NCBI GenBank assembly: GCA_905200905.1
Contig: CAJKMA010000066.1
Location: 1-14,549, forward strand
Reading direction: 5' to 3'
Source: an uncultured Bacillota bacterium
GTDB taxonomy: Bacteria > Bacillota > Clostridia > Lachnospirales > Lachnospiraceae
DNA: 14,549 bases
Shown here piece after piece: positions 1 to 6,626 of this stretch. The notes under the pieces were generated by a model. The model had not been told where the DNA came from and did not search any database. It saw nothing but the letters and a program-made list of their open reading frames with translations. The position numbers and the translations under genes were made by a program. Each line of letters starts with the position of its first letter. Positions within the stretch are counted from its first letter, which is position 1.

Positions 1-60
<60 letters not shown>

Positions 61-89
61 ATCCCGCTAAGCAATTAAGGCTTAACGAA

Positions 90-160
90 AGCGGGTGATG
101 GGAATCGAACCCACATATCCAGCTTGGAAGGCTGGTGTTCTACCACTGAACTACACCCGC
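90..160 (-). tRNA. tRNA-Gly (anticodon TCC)
   Basis: A complete cloverleaf reads on the minus strand: acceptor GCGGGTG pairs with CACCCGC, the D-arm has GTTCAGTGGTAGAAC, the anticodon stem CCAGC/GCTGG holds the loop CTTCCAA (anticodon TCC), and the T-arm has GGGTTCGATTCCC. The discriminator base is T, usual for bacterial tRNA-Gly. The terminal CCA is not encoded, so it must be added after transcription. Confidence 0.96.
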
Positions 161-198
161 AAGTATTTGTTTTTTGCTGTGTCCTTAAGACGTTTATT

Positions 199-227
199 AT
201 AATACAATAGAAAAATAGAAATGTCAA
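199..227 (-). promoter_or_regulatory. Promoter of the tRNA-Gly/tRNA-Arg transcript
   Basis: On the minus strand a perfect -35 hexamer TTGACA (222-227) and a -10 hexamer TATTAT (199-204) are separated by 17 bases. A second overlapping TATAAT lies 3 bases further on. The -10 box is 38 bases before the mature 5' end of tRNA-Gly, so the promoter most likely drives the tRNA cluster that continues beyond the window. It also shows that the tRNA genes need not depend on readthrough from gatD. Confidence 0.8.
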
Positions 228-324
228 CACTTTTTTGAAAAAAATTAAAATTTTTTATTTTTGCTACAATTCCTACAAAACAAAAACAGGTTCATGTACT
301 TAGGTATAGTGGAACTACAGAATA

Positions 325-422
325 AAAAATAGATATGTATTTCTGGCGAATTTGTCGAGTACGCTTTGAGACTACAGGCTCAAAGTGAACGCAGACTGAG
401 TCAGAAATGCATACCTATTTTT
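325..422. repeat. 98-bp imperfect inverted-repeat element; candidate terminator of gatD or MITE-like repeat
   Basis: The outer arms 325-345 and 402-422 are 21 bases each and complementary except for two positions that would form G-U pairs on one strand. A second hairpin lies inside: CTTTGAG (364-370) pairs with CTCAAAG (379-385) around an 8-base loop and extends by two pairs. On the minus strand the outer stem ends in CTATTTTTTATT, a U-rich tail just downstream of the gatD stop codon, so a terminator role is plausible. Size and nesting exceed a simple terminator and also fit a small dispersed repeat. The rest of 161-439 holds the tRNA promoter and AT-rich DNA with no gene that I can see. Confidence 0.6.
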
Positions 423-439
423 GAAAATAAGCAATTCCT

Positions 440-1159
440 TTATCCCTGTACAAATCTCTGGTACAAGGTTTGGTTTGCCTGGATTTCCTGGGTATCATCC
501 AAAGGCTCCAGAGTTCCCTTCCCGTATTTCCGTTCTAAGGCATTAGAAAGGAGATAATCACAAATATGAGGATTTTTTGGAAGCAGAGGACCATGAAGAT
601 AAGTGCCAACTACATTTTTGTATAGTACACCCTCCTGTCCATCCTCTCCATTGTTGCCATGTCCATACACCACTTTTCCAAAAGGTTTATTGCTGCCAAT
701 GTAGGTGCGACCTCCATGGTTTTCAAATCCAACAATAGGAAGGGAGAAATCGGGGTTTTCCAGAACAATATTGTCAATGAGACGGGGGGTGCCTTGTTCT
801 GTATACAAATCTACCAGAGACAGACCCTCAAGAGTATCTTCTTCGGTCTTATAATAATGTCCAAGAAGCTGATAGCCTCCGCAAACAGCCAGAACGCTTC
901 CTCCATCTTCTACATAGTCTCGGAAATCTTCTCGAATATCTCTAAGACGGCTACATACAATACGTTGTTCCCGATCTGATCCACCGCCCAGTAGCACAAT
1001 ATCCAATTTAGAAAAATCAATGGAATCCTCCAGGCCAAAAGTAATAGTTTCCGCCTCGATACCGCGCCAGAGACTGCGTTTCATCATACATTGAATATTG
1101 CCTCGGTCCCCATACAAATTTAAAAGTTCAGGATACAAATGTCCGATGGTAAGTTTCAT
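440..1159 (-). CDS. gatD: Lipid II isoglutaminyl synthase, glutamine amidotransferase subunit GatD
   Basis: This 239-residue protein is the glutaminase half of the MurT-GatD complex, which amidates the alpha-carboxyl of D-glutamate in the lipid II stem peptide at the cytoplasmic side of the membrane. GatD releases ammonia from glutamine. Visible signs are the N-terminal KLTIGHLYPELLNLYGDRGN block typical of this CobB/CobQ-like family, the nucleophile elbow AVCGGYQLLG with Cys93, and the catalytic histidine in GTYLHGP at His189. These match the Cys94 and His189 reported for Staphylococcus aureus GatD. The length is normal. The start codon overlaps the murT stop by 4 bases (ATGA-type coupling), as expected for subunits made in equal amounts. 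Promoter: the one upstream of murT. Confidence 0.95.
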   Translation of the reverse strand: MKLTIGHLYPELLNLYGDRGNIQCMMKRSLWRGIEAETITFGLEDSIDFSKLDIVLLGGGSDREQRIVCSRLRDIREDFRDYVEDGGSVLAVCGGYQLLGHYYKTEEDTLEGLSLVDLYTEQGTPRLIDNIVLENPDFSLPIVGFENHGGRTYIGSNKPFGKVVYGHGNNGEDGQEGVLYKNVVGTYLHGPLLPKNPHICDYLLSNALERKYGKGTLEPLDDTQEIQANQTLYQRFVQG

Positions 1160-2496
1160 GACTTCTTTCCCTCCAATTTTTTTAAAATATTGTGGGTGGA
1201 ATACAATCCCGTGTAATTCACCAGTACATACAGATTTTTTGTACCATTTTGTAATTTGGCAGTAATGGCTTTTTCAATATCCGGTTCTAAATCTGAAGGG
1301 ATATCTACATATTTTAACCGTAGCTGCATGTCACGACAGCGTTTTCCGCATACAGTAATAGAAGCGGCATTTGCATTTTGTAAACGGTCAAAATCCACAT
1401 CCCAGAGCCAGGAAACATCAATCCCGTCCTGGCTGTTGTCATTAATGAGAATAATAATGTCTTTTGGCGTCTGATCTGTCATAACAGCGGAAATATTCTG
1501 ATTAAATCCTGCTGGATTCTTAGCAAGGTTTAAGAGTACCTTAGTGTCATTGATTTCAAACAATTCATTTCGTCCAAATTGAGGCGTATAATCCCCTAGG
1601 ATACGGTTGAACTGGGAAAGGGGTATTCCTGCCATGGAAGCTGCCCCATACACAGCCAGAATATTATATACATTATAAAAACCACGGTAATTGGCTTTTA
1701 TGGTATTTTCTCCTACCTGGAAAGAAAGACCGTCTGTAAGAGAAACCTGGGAGGCATCATAATCAGGAGTCGGACGTTTGAAGCCGCAGTGGGGGCATTC
1801 ATAATCTCCAAGCTGGCTGTAGTGATAAAAATGATAGGTCATTTTTTCTCCACAGCGTTTACAGAATTGTCCTTCCCGAACCTCCCTGGCATCTTCTTCC
1901 TGGATGACCTGTTGGCTGATGCCATAAAAAGCATGAGGATTTTCTTGTTCTAAGGCCAAAAAAGCAGAAAGGGAATCATCTGCATTTGCCAGTATTTTCA
2001 TATGAGGCGCCATGTGCATGGCTTTAGCAAGAAGCTCCATAGTGGTATCAATTTCCCCATAACGGTCAAGCTGATCTCGAAACAGATTGGTAAGAATCAT
2101 GTAATCTGGTTGAAAGTGGGGAAAAACCTTCACCGTAGAGGCTTCATCCACTTCAATACAGGCGTAATCAGCCTTGAGATGACCAGAGAAGCCAGCGTTT
2201 AAGACAAAAGCAGAAGCAACGCCATTGAGCATGTTAGAACCAGTACGGTTGCACACTACTTTTTTGTGATTTCCCTCCAGCACAGAGGCCAGAAGATTGT
2301 TGGTGGTGGTTTTTCCATTGGTTCCGCATACCACAAAAATATCTTGTTTTACTTCTTTCGCAAGTTCACCCAGAATAGGAGGGTAAATGGTAAGAGCCGC
2401 TTTGCCTGCCAATGTGGCGCCTTGTTTTCCAGTAAGCTGGCAGGCTAACTTAATACAGTGGGCACTCCAAACGGCCAGTAATCTTCTAATTTTCAT
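1156..2496 (-). CDS. murT: Lipid II isoglutaminyl synthase, Mur-ligase-like subunit MurT
   Basis: This 446-residue Mur-ligase-family protein activates the D-glutamate carboxyl of lipid II with ATP and uses ammonia from GatD to form D-isoglutamine. The ATP-binding P-loop is VVCGTNGKTTTNN (about residues 56-67). A four-cysteine zinc ribbon specific to MurT follows, with CKRC (212, 215) and CPHC (234, 237), inserted in the central domain. The C-terminal DUF1727 part carries INDNSQDGIDVSWLWD (351-366), the region holding the acidic catalytic residue in studied MurT proteins. The ATG start has an AAGGAAAA ribosome-binding site about 8 bases upstream. Length and motifs are complete. It heads a two-gene operon with gatD. 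Confidence 0.95.
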   Translation of the reverse strand: MKIRRLLAVWSAHCIKLACQLTGKQGATLAGKAALTIYPPILGELAKEVKQDIFVVCGTNGKTTTNNLLASVLEGNHKKVVCNRTGSNMLNGVASAFVLNAGFSGHLKADYACIEVDEASTVKVFPHFQPDYMILTNLFRDQLDRYGEIDTTMELLAKAMHMAPHMKILANADDSLSAFLALEQENPHAFYGISQQVIQEEDAREVREGQFCKRCGEKMTYHFYHYSQLGDYECPHCGFKRPTPDYDASQVSLTDGLSFQVGENTIKANYRGFYNVYNILAVYGAASMAGIPLSQFNRILGDYTPQFGRNELFEINDTKVLLNLAKNPAGFNQNISAVMTDQTPKDIIILINDNSQDGIDVSWLWDVDFDRLQNANAASITVCGKRCRDMQLRLKYVDIPSDLEPDIEKAITAKLQNGTKNLYVLVNYTGLYSTHNILKKLEGKKS

Positions 2497-2546
2497 TGTA
2501 TCTTTTTCCTTTATTTTATTTTTAGTATTGCAGTTTTTCTTTCCTC

Positions 2547-2575
2547 ATTATACATAAAGAGAAGAAAGAGTACAA
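2547..2575 (-). promoter_or_regulatory. Promoter of murT-gatD
   Basis: On the minus strand the -35 box TTGTAC (2570-2575) and a perfect -10 box TATAAT (2547-2552) are 17 bases apart. The -10 box lies 50 bases before the murT start codon. No other good match is seen upstream of murT. Confidence 0.8.
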
Positions 2576-2582
2576 CCGGAGA

Positions 2583-2611
2583 TTGAAATTTCATGGACAG
2601 TGTGCTACTAT
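2583..2611 (+). promoter_or_regulatory. Promoter of the FAH-family gene
   Basis: The -35 box TTGAAA (2583-2588) and the -10 box TACTAT (2606-2611) have 17-base spacing. This places transcription start near 2618, upstream of a 23-bp palindrome and of the AGAGGAGG ribosome-binding site. It is divergent from the murT promoter, and the two -35 boxes lie only 7 bases apart. Confidence 0.65.
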
Positions 2612-2634
2612 GGAAAAAGGAATTTGCTAAGGTA

Positions 2635-2657
2635 GTGTGTAAAAATATTTTGCACAC
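2635..2657. promoter_or_regulatory. 23-bp palindrome, candidate operator or leader hairpin
   Basis: The sequence GTGTGTAAAAATATTTTGCACAC is symmetric at nine of eleven base pairs; the two exceptions are a T/G pair and the innermost A/A pair. It sits about 24 bases downstream of the predicted -10 box and 17 bases before the FAH start codon. That position suits a roadblock-type repressor site. In RNA it could also form an AU-rich hairpin just upstream of the ribosome-binding site. Confidence 0.5.
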
Positions 2658-2674
2658 AGAAGAGGAGGCGGAAT

Positions 2675-3568
2675 ATGAAGTTATTAACATATAAACTTCC
2701 AGGAGAGAAAAAAGAACGATTAGGTGTTATGAGTGCCAATGAATTTGAGAAGTTTTTTCCTCTGGAGGAGCTGGGACTTCAGTTTCAGGATATGAATGAT
2801 TTGATTGCACGGATAAGTCCAGAAGAAATGGAGCTTATGAAAAAAGCCAGCTGTGGTTTAAAAGGAAAAACGTTGAATTATAGAGATGTAGTTCATTGTG
2901 CTCCGATTCCACATCCTCGTCAGGACATTATTTGCCTTGGACTTAATTTTATGGACCATGCAAAAGAGTCCTCCAGATACAAAAAGGAAAGCTTCCAGGG
3001 GGAACGCACGTATGCAGTTTATTTTTCAAAAAGGGTGAATGAAGCCACTGGAGATGGTGGTACAATTCCTTCTTATCAAGGGCTTGTGGACAGTCTGGAC
3101 TATGAGGCAGAACTAGGTGTGATTCTGAAAAAAGATGCTTTTCAGGTGAAACGGGAGGAGGCCTTTGACTATGTGTTTGGATATACGGTTCTTAATGATG
3201 TTAGTGCCAGAAATATTCAAACTAGGCATAAGCAATGGTACTTCGGCAAAAGTATGGATGGATTTACCCCTATGGGACCATTTCTGGTGACAGAGGATGA
3301 TATGAAACGTCCGCCAATTCTCACGATTAAAAGCCGTGTGAATGGTGTTTTACGGCAAAATGGAAGGACAGATCAGTTTATTTTTGACATTCCTCATGTG
3401 ATTGAGGAATTATCTAGTGGTATGACGTTAAAGGCTGGAACGATTATTTCCATGGGAACCCCAGCGGGCGTGGGTATGGGAATGATGCCCCCAAGATTCC
3501 TGTCTCCTGGTGATGTGGTGGAATGCAGTGTAGATGGGATTGGTATGATTACAAATCAAGTAGTATAA
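2675..3568 (+). CDS. Fumarylacetoacetate hydrolase (FAH) family protein
   Basis: This 297-residue enzyme belongs to the FAH superfamily, whose members hydrolyse, decarboxylate or isomerise C-C bonds next to a beta-keto acid. The N-terminal lead domain is followed by the catalytic core. The core has GLNFMDHAKE with a His95/Glu98 pair matching the FAHD1-type dyad, metal ligands Glu144 and Glu146 in DYEAELGV, Asp175 in LNDVSARN, Lys192 in FGKSMDGF, and the substrate loop MGTPAGVG (260-267). All key residues are present, so a divalent-metal-dependent enzyme is expected. The substrate cannot be read from the sequence; oxaloacetate decarboxylase, acylpyruvase and 2-hydroxyhepta-2,4-dienedioate isomerase are possible. 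It stands alone, with its own promoter and no aromatic-catabolism neighbours. AGAGGAGG before the ATG supports the start. Confidence 0.88.
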   Translation: MKLLTYKLPGEKKERLGVMSANEFEKFFPLEELGLQFQDMNDLIARISPEEMELMKKASCGLKGKTLNYRDVVHCAPIPHPRQDIICLGLNFMDHAKESSRYKKESFQGERTYAVYFSKRVNEATGDGGTIPSYQGLVDSLDYEAELGVILKKDAFQVKREEAFDYVFGYTVLNDVSARNIQTRHKQWYFGKSMDGFTPMGPFLVTEDDMKRPPILTIKSRVNGVLRQNGRTDQFIFDIPHVIEELSSGMTLKAGTIISMGTPAGVGMGMMPPRFLSPGDVVECSVDGIGMITNQVV

Positions 3569-3585
3569 AAAAATTTAAAAAAGAG

Positions 3586-3614
3586 TTGAAATTTTTCTTT
3601 ATCTGTGATAAGAT
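3586..3614 (+). promoter_or_regulatory. Promoter of tRNA-Phe
   Basis: The -35 box TTGAAA (3586-3591) and the -10 box TAAGAT (3609-3614) are separated by 17 bases, placing transcription start near 3621, about 42 bases before the mature tRNA. A TTATC-TGT-GATAA palindrome (3599-3611) overlaps the spacer and the -10 box. A regulator bound there would compete with RNA polymerase. Confidence 0.7.
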
Positions 3615-3653
3615 TGCTTTGTTGCTGTAAGGTAGCAACTTATCACAGATAAG
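3599..3653. promoter_or_regulatory. Paired TTATC-N3-GATAA palindromes over the tRNA-Phe promoter
   Basis: Two palindromes, 3599-3611 (TTATC TGT GATAA) and 3639-3653 (CTTATC ACA GATAAG), are centred about 41 bp apart, close to four helical turns, and are also inverted repeats of each other over 14 bases. The left copy overlaps the -10 region and so is probably not transcribed, which argues for a DNA-level operator rather than an RNA hairpin. Between them a smaller hairpin, GTTGCT/AGCAAC (3621-3639), could form in the transcript. Confidence 0.5.
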
Positions 3654-3662
3654 ATATTACCC

Positions 3663-3735
<73 letters not shown>

Positions 3736-3754
3736 CTTTTTTTTAATCAAAATG

Positions 3755-3788
3755 TCTCTGTGATAAAAACAAACATCTTTATCAGAGA
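3755..3788 (+). promoter_or_regulatory. Inverted repeat with TCTGTGATAA motif in the glyA upstream region
   Basis: The arms TCTC-TG-TGATAAA (3755-3767) and TTTATCAGAGA (3778-3788) are complementary except for a two-base bulge. The left arm contains TCTGTGATAA (3757-3766), the same ten bases found in both palindromes flanking the tRNA-Phe promoter. A further GTGATAA occurs at 3803-3809. No convincing separate glyA promoter is visible here, so glyA may be read from the tRNA-Phe promoter or from a weak promoter controlled at this site. Confidence 0.45.
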
Positions 3789-3841
3789 GAAAACTAAGAA
3801 GGGTGATAAACCAAATAAGCAGGAAAGGTCAGGTAAGAAGT

Positions 3842-5080
3842 ATGTATTCATTGGAAGAAATTAAACAGGTAGATCCTGAAATTGCAGAATGTATCTGTCA
3901 GGAAGTTCAGCGCCAGAATTCCCATATTGAACTTATTGCCTCAGAAAACTGGGTAAGCAAAGCTGTGATGGCAGCTATGGGAAGTCCACTTACCAACAAA
4001 TATGCAGAGGGATATCCTGGAAAACGTTATTATGGTGGCTGTGAATGCGTGGATGATGTGGAACGCCTGGCTATTGAGAGAGCAAAAGAGCTGTTTCAGT
4101 GCGAATACGTGAATGTTCAGCCTCATTCCGGTGCCCAGGCCAATATGGCTGTGTTTTTTGCTATGCTGAAACCAGGTGATACAGTGATGGGAATGAATCT
4201 TGCTCATGGCGGTCATCTTTCTCATGGAAGTCCGGCTAATTTTTCAGGAGCGTATTTTGATATTGTGCCATATGGCGTCAATGATGAAGGGGTCATTGAT
4301 TATGAAGAAGTGAGAAGAATTGCTCTGGAAGCAAAGCCAAAGCTTATTGTAGCAGGTGCCAGCGCCTACTGCCGGATTCTTGATTTTAAGAGATTTAGAG
4401 AAATTGCAGATGAAGTAGGGGCTTACCTTATGGTAGATATTGCGCATATTGCCGGATTGGTGGCAGCAGGAGTACATCCAAGTCCCATTCCTTATGCACA
4501 TGTAACTACAACCACCACACATAAGACCTTGAGAGGTCCAAGAGGTGGTATGATTATGAGTAGCGCTGAAATAGCAAAGCAATTTAATTTCAATAAAGCA
4601 GTCTTTCCGGGAATTCAGGGAGGTCCGCTTATGCATGTAATTGCTGCTAAAGCAGTTTGTTTTAAAGAAGCTCTTCAGCCAGAGTATAAAGAGTACCAGA
4701 AGAATATTGTAAAAAATGCCAAAGCACTTTGTAATGGATTGTTAAAGAGAGGAATCCAGATTGTATCTGGAACAACAGAAAATCACCTTATGCTGGTGGA
4801 TTTAAGGGGAACTGGAATTACAGGAAAAGAGATGGAGCATCTTCTGGATGAAGCCAATATTACCTGCAATAAAAATGCGATTCCAAACGATCCAGAATCA
4901 CCTTTTGTAACCAGTGGTGTCCGTCTGGGAACTGCAGCCGTAACATCCAGAGGCATGAACGAAGCTGATATGGACGAAATTGCAGAAGCGATTGCCCTTA
5001 TGGTAAAGAGTCGCGAGAACAAAGAACAGGCTATGGAAATTGTGAAAAAACTTACAAACAAATATCCTTTAAATGTATGA
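3842..5080 (+). CDS. glyA: Serine hydroxymethyltransferase
   Basis: GlyA is a cytosolic PLP enzyme that converts serine and tetrahydrofolate to glycine and 5,10-methylene-tetrahydrofolate, the main entry to one-carbon metabolism. The product is 412 residues from the ATG at 3842. A longer frame from a GTG at 3803 would add 13 residues that do not look like SHMT, while MYSLEEI begins where family members begin. The region before the ATG is purine-rich (AGGAAAGG, AGGTAAG). Signatures include IELIASENWVS, the NKYAEGYPGKRYYGG substrate loop, and the PLP lysine in TTTTTHKTLRGPRGGM (Lys228 by this start). The C-terminal domain is intact (TSGVRLGTAAVTSRGM). It is apparently monocistronic, ending at a strong terminator. 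Confidence 0.97.
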   Translation: MYSLEEIKQVDPEIAECICQEVQRQNSHIELIASENWVSKAVMAAMGSPLTNKYAEGYPGKRYYGGCECVDDVERLAIERAKELFQCEYVNVQPHSGAQANMAVFFAMLKPGDTVMGMNLAHGGHLSHGSPANFSGAYFDIVPYGVNDEGVIDYEEVRRIALEAKPKLIVAGASAYCRILDFKRFREIADEVGAYLMVDIAHIAGLVAAGVHPSPIPYAHVTTTTTHKTLRGPRGGMIMSSAEIAKQFNFNKAVFPGIQGGPLMHVIAAKAVCFKEALQPEYKEYQKNIVKNAKALCNGLLKRGIQIVSGTTENHLMLVDLRGTGITGKEMEHLLDEANITCNKNAIPNDPESPFVTSGVRLGTAAVTSRGMNEADMDEIAEAIALMVKSRENKEQAMEIVKKLTNKYPLNV

Positions 5081-5102
5081 TGTGCATAACTGTAAAAATT
5101 TA

Positions 5103-5158
5103 AAAAGCTACCATACGAAAAGATATAAATAAAAGACTCTTTTCGTATGGTAGCTTTT
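5103..5158. terminator. Bidirectional rho-independent terminator (glyA / trxB)
   Basis: A perfect 21-bp stem (5103-5123 with 5138-5158) has a 14-base loop. The plus strand ends in GGTAGCTTTTGATTTTA and the minus strand in GGTAGCTTTTTAAATTTTT. It begins 22 bases after the glyA stop and ends 4 bases before the trxB stop on the opposite strand, so it can end both convergent transcripts. Confidence 0.9.
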
Positions 5159-5162
5159 GATT

Positions 5163-6095
5163 TTATACTTTTAGTTTGTGAAAGGCATCCTGAGCTGCAA
5201 TGGCGCCGTCATTTACAGCGGTTACTACCTGCCGTAGTCCTTTCTGACATACATCGCCAGCTCCGTATAAGAGTGGAATTTTAGTTTCCATGGAGGGATT
5301 TACAAGCATGTAACCTTGTTGGTCTAAGATATCCAAAGACTTCAAAAACCCAGTGACAGGGTCTGCTCCGATATAAGGAAAAATGCCGGAAACGGAAAGT
5401 ATCTGATCTTCTTTTGTTTTTGTATTGGTGATTTTTAGGCCATTCACATGTTTACCATCATCCAGGATTTCCGTTGGAATCACATTCTGGATGATTTCTA
5501 TTTTGGGATTTGCTTTGGCAGCATCAATAGCAATCTGATCTGCCCGAAACACATCCCGTCGCATAAGAATGTAAACTTTGCTGGCGAAATTGGTGAGGTA
5601 CACAGCTTCTTCTAAAGCTGCATTACCTCCGCCGATGACTGCAACCTCCTGGTCTCTGAAAAAGGCGCCATCACAGACTGCACAGTAGGAAATACCTTTA
5701 CCAATGTTTTGGGCTTCTCCTGGAATATTCATGAGTCGTTCTTTTGTTCCAGTTGCTACAAGAACTGCCGGTGCTTGGAAAATCGTTCCATCTTCGCAGA
5801 GAACTTGTTTTTCAGATGTTGGATCTAAGGAGTCTGCTTTGATTTCTACTACTTTTCCATATTCATAAACAGCACCAAAACTGGTGGAGTGCTGGAACAT
5901 ATCCATAGCAAGCTGAGAGCCTGGTTCAGAGGTAATACCCGGCCAATTGCTGATTTCGTTAGTTTTCAGTAATTTTCCTCCAGGGGCACCACTTTCAATC
6001 ATTGCTGTTTTTAATCCTGCCCTTGAGGCATAGATAGCAGCTGTCATTCCTGCCGGACCGGCGCCGATAATAAGAAAATCATATTTTTTTGTCAT
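5163..6095 (-). CDS. trxB: Thioredoxin-disulfide reductase
   Basis: This 310-residue, low-molecular-weight flavoprotein passes electrons through FAD to the disulfide of thioredoxin. The order is an FAD-binding GAGPAGMTAAIYASRAG (11-27), the redox motif CAVC (Cys138 and Cys141; CATC is commoner), a nucleotide-binding GGGNAALEEA (155-164), the RRDVFRA block (179-185) whose arginines bind the NADPH 2'-phosphate, and a C-terminal FAD motif GAGDV (278-282). Retention of RRDxFRA suggests a true NADPH enzyme rather than the ferredoxin-linked clostridial type. Asn159 stands where Asp is more usual. Its start lies 36 bases after the trxA stop, with a GGAAAGGCGG ribosome-binding site, so the two form one operon. 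Confidence 0.94.
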   Translation of the reverse strand: MTKKYDFLIIGAGPAGMTAAIYASRAGLKTAMIESGAPGGKLLKTNEISNWPGITSEPGSQLAMDMFQHSTSFGAVYEYGKVVEIKADSLDPTSEKQVLCEDGTIFQAPAVLVATGTKERLMNIPGEAQNIGKGISYCAVCDGAFFRDQEVAVIGGGNAALEEAVYLTNFASKVYILMRRDVFRADQIAIDAAKANPKIEIIQNVIPTEILDDGKHVNGLKITNTKTKEDQILSVSGIFPYIGADPVTGFLKSLDILDQQGYMLVNPSMETKIPLLYGAGDVCQKGLRQVVTAVNDGAIAAQDAFHKLKV

Positions 6096-6131
6096 AGGGA
6101 TGCCGCCTTTCCTGAAAATTTCTACTCTGTC

Positions 6132-6446
6132 TTAGAGTGTGCTGATTCGTTCTTCTAAAACGGGTTTTGGAAGAAAACCTACAGCAGAGTCTTTGACTTC
6201 CCCATCTTTGATAAAGAATACAGAAGGTACTGTGCTGATTTCCCATTCTTTTCTAAGAGATGGATTCTCATCAATATCTACTTTTATGATTTTGACATCT
6301 TCTCGTTCAGCATCTAACTGTTCCAGAACCTCTCCAAGCATTTTGCATGGACCACACCAGGTTGCAAAAAAATCTAAAATAACAGGTTTTTGAGATTCAA
6401 AGACTTCTTTCTGAAAATCGTGATTTTTTATGTGTAAAATTGCCAT
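6132..6446 (-). CDS. trxA: Thioredoxin
   Basis: This 104-residue cytosolic dithiol carrier is the partner and substrate of the adjacent TrxB. The active site is ATWCGPCK with Cys31 and Cys34, and the cis-proline loop is STVPSVFF (Pro74). The fold-typical VDIDENPSL block is present and the length is standard. The ATG is preceded by AAGGAG at about 8 bases. It is the first gene of a trxA-trxB operon, an order that couples production of the carrier and its reductase. The family also includes specialised thioredoxin-like proteins, but the pairing with trxB makes the classical role likely. Confidence 0.95.
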   Translation of the reverse strand: MAILHIKNHDFQKEVFESQKPVILDFFATWCGPCKMLGEVLEQLDAEREDVKIIKVDIDENPSLRKEWEISTVPSVFFIKDGEVKDSAVGFLPKPVLEERISTL

Positions 6447-6486
6447 ATTGTTTTTCTCCTTTGATTTTGTGATTTAATATGCTTGT

Positions 6487-6528
6487 ATTATAAAATAGAG
6501 ATACCTTATTAGTCTGTGACAAGGTCAC
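6487..6528 (-). promoter_or_regulatory. trxA upstream region: -10 box and GTGAC-N3-GTCAC palindrome
   Basis: On the minus strand a perfect TATAAT (6487-6492) lies 40 bases before the trxA start, but no -35 box stands at 17 bases. The nearest candidate, TTGTCA (6517-6522), is 24 bases away and sits inside a perfect 5-bp palindrome GTGAC-AAG-GTCAC (6516-6528). A weak -35 next to a palindrome suggests an activator-dependent or otherwise regulated promoter. The site is shared with the divergent gene that starts at 6627. Confidence 0.45.
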
Positions 6529-6546
6529 GTTTTTATGCAAAAACCG

Positions 6547-6575
6547 TTTACGGTGATTGGAAAACTTGTTATAAT
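6547..6575 (+). promoter_or_regulatory. Promoter of the RelA/SpoT-domain gene
   Basis: A perfect -10 box TATAAT (6570-6575) stands 17 bases after a partial -35 box TTTACG (6547-6552). The predicted start near 6582 leaves a leader of about 45 bases before the ATG at 6627. Confidence 0.6.
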
Positions 6576-6626
6576 AGGTAGCGTCTGGTGTATAAAACAA
6601 CATGCCAAGGTAAAGGGGTGTTTTAC

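Noticed and set aside
366..557. Plus-strand open frame of 63 codons near the large hairpin
   Set aside because: It overlaps the 3' end of gatD on the other strand, begins inside the inverted repeat, has no ribosome-binding site and shows no family features.
3599..3653. Riboswitch or T-box ahead of tRNA-Phe or glyA
   Set aside because: The left arm overlaps the -10 box and is probably not transcribed, and no T-box sequence or glycine-riboswitch core was found.
3803..3841. Possible N-terminal extension of GlyA from a GTG at 3803
   Set aside because: The 13 added residues are not SHMT-like, the GTG lies in a GTGATAA motif copy, and the family start is matched by the ATG at 3842.
4244..4636. 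Antisense open frame of 130 codons inside glyA
   Set aside because: It is a shadow of the glyA coding sequence, with His/Cys/Ser-rich composition and no ribosome-binding site.
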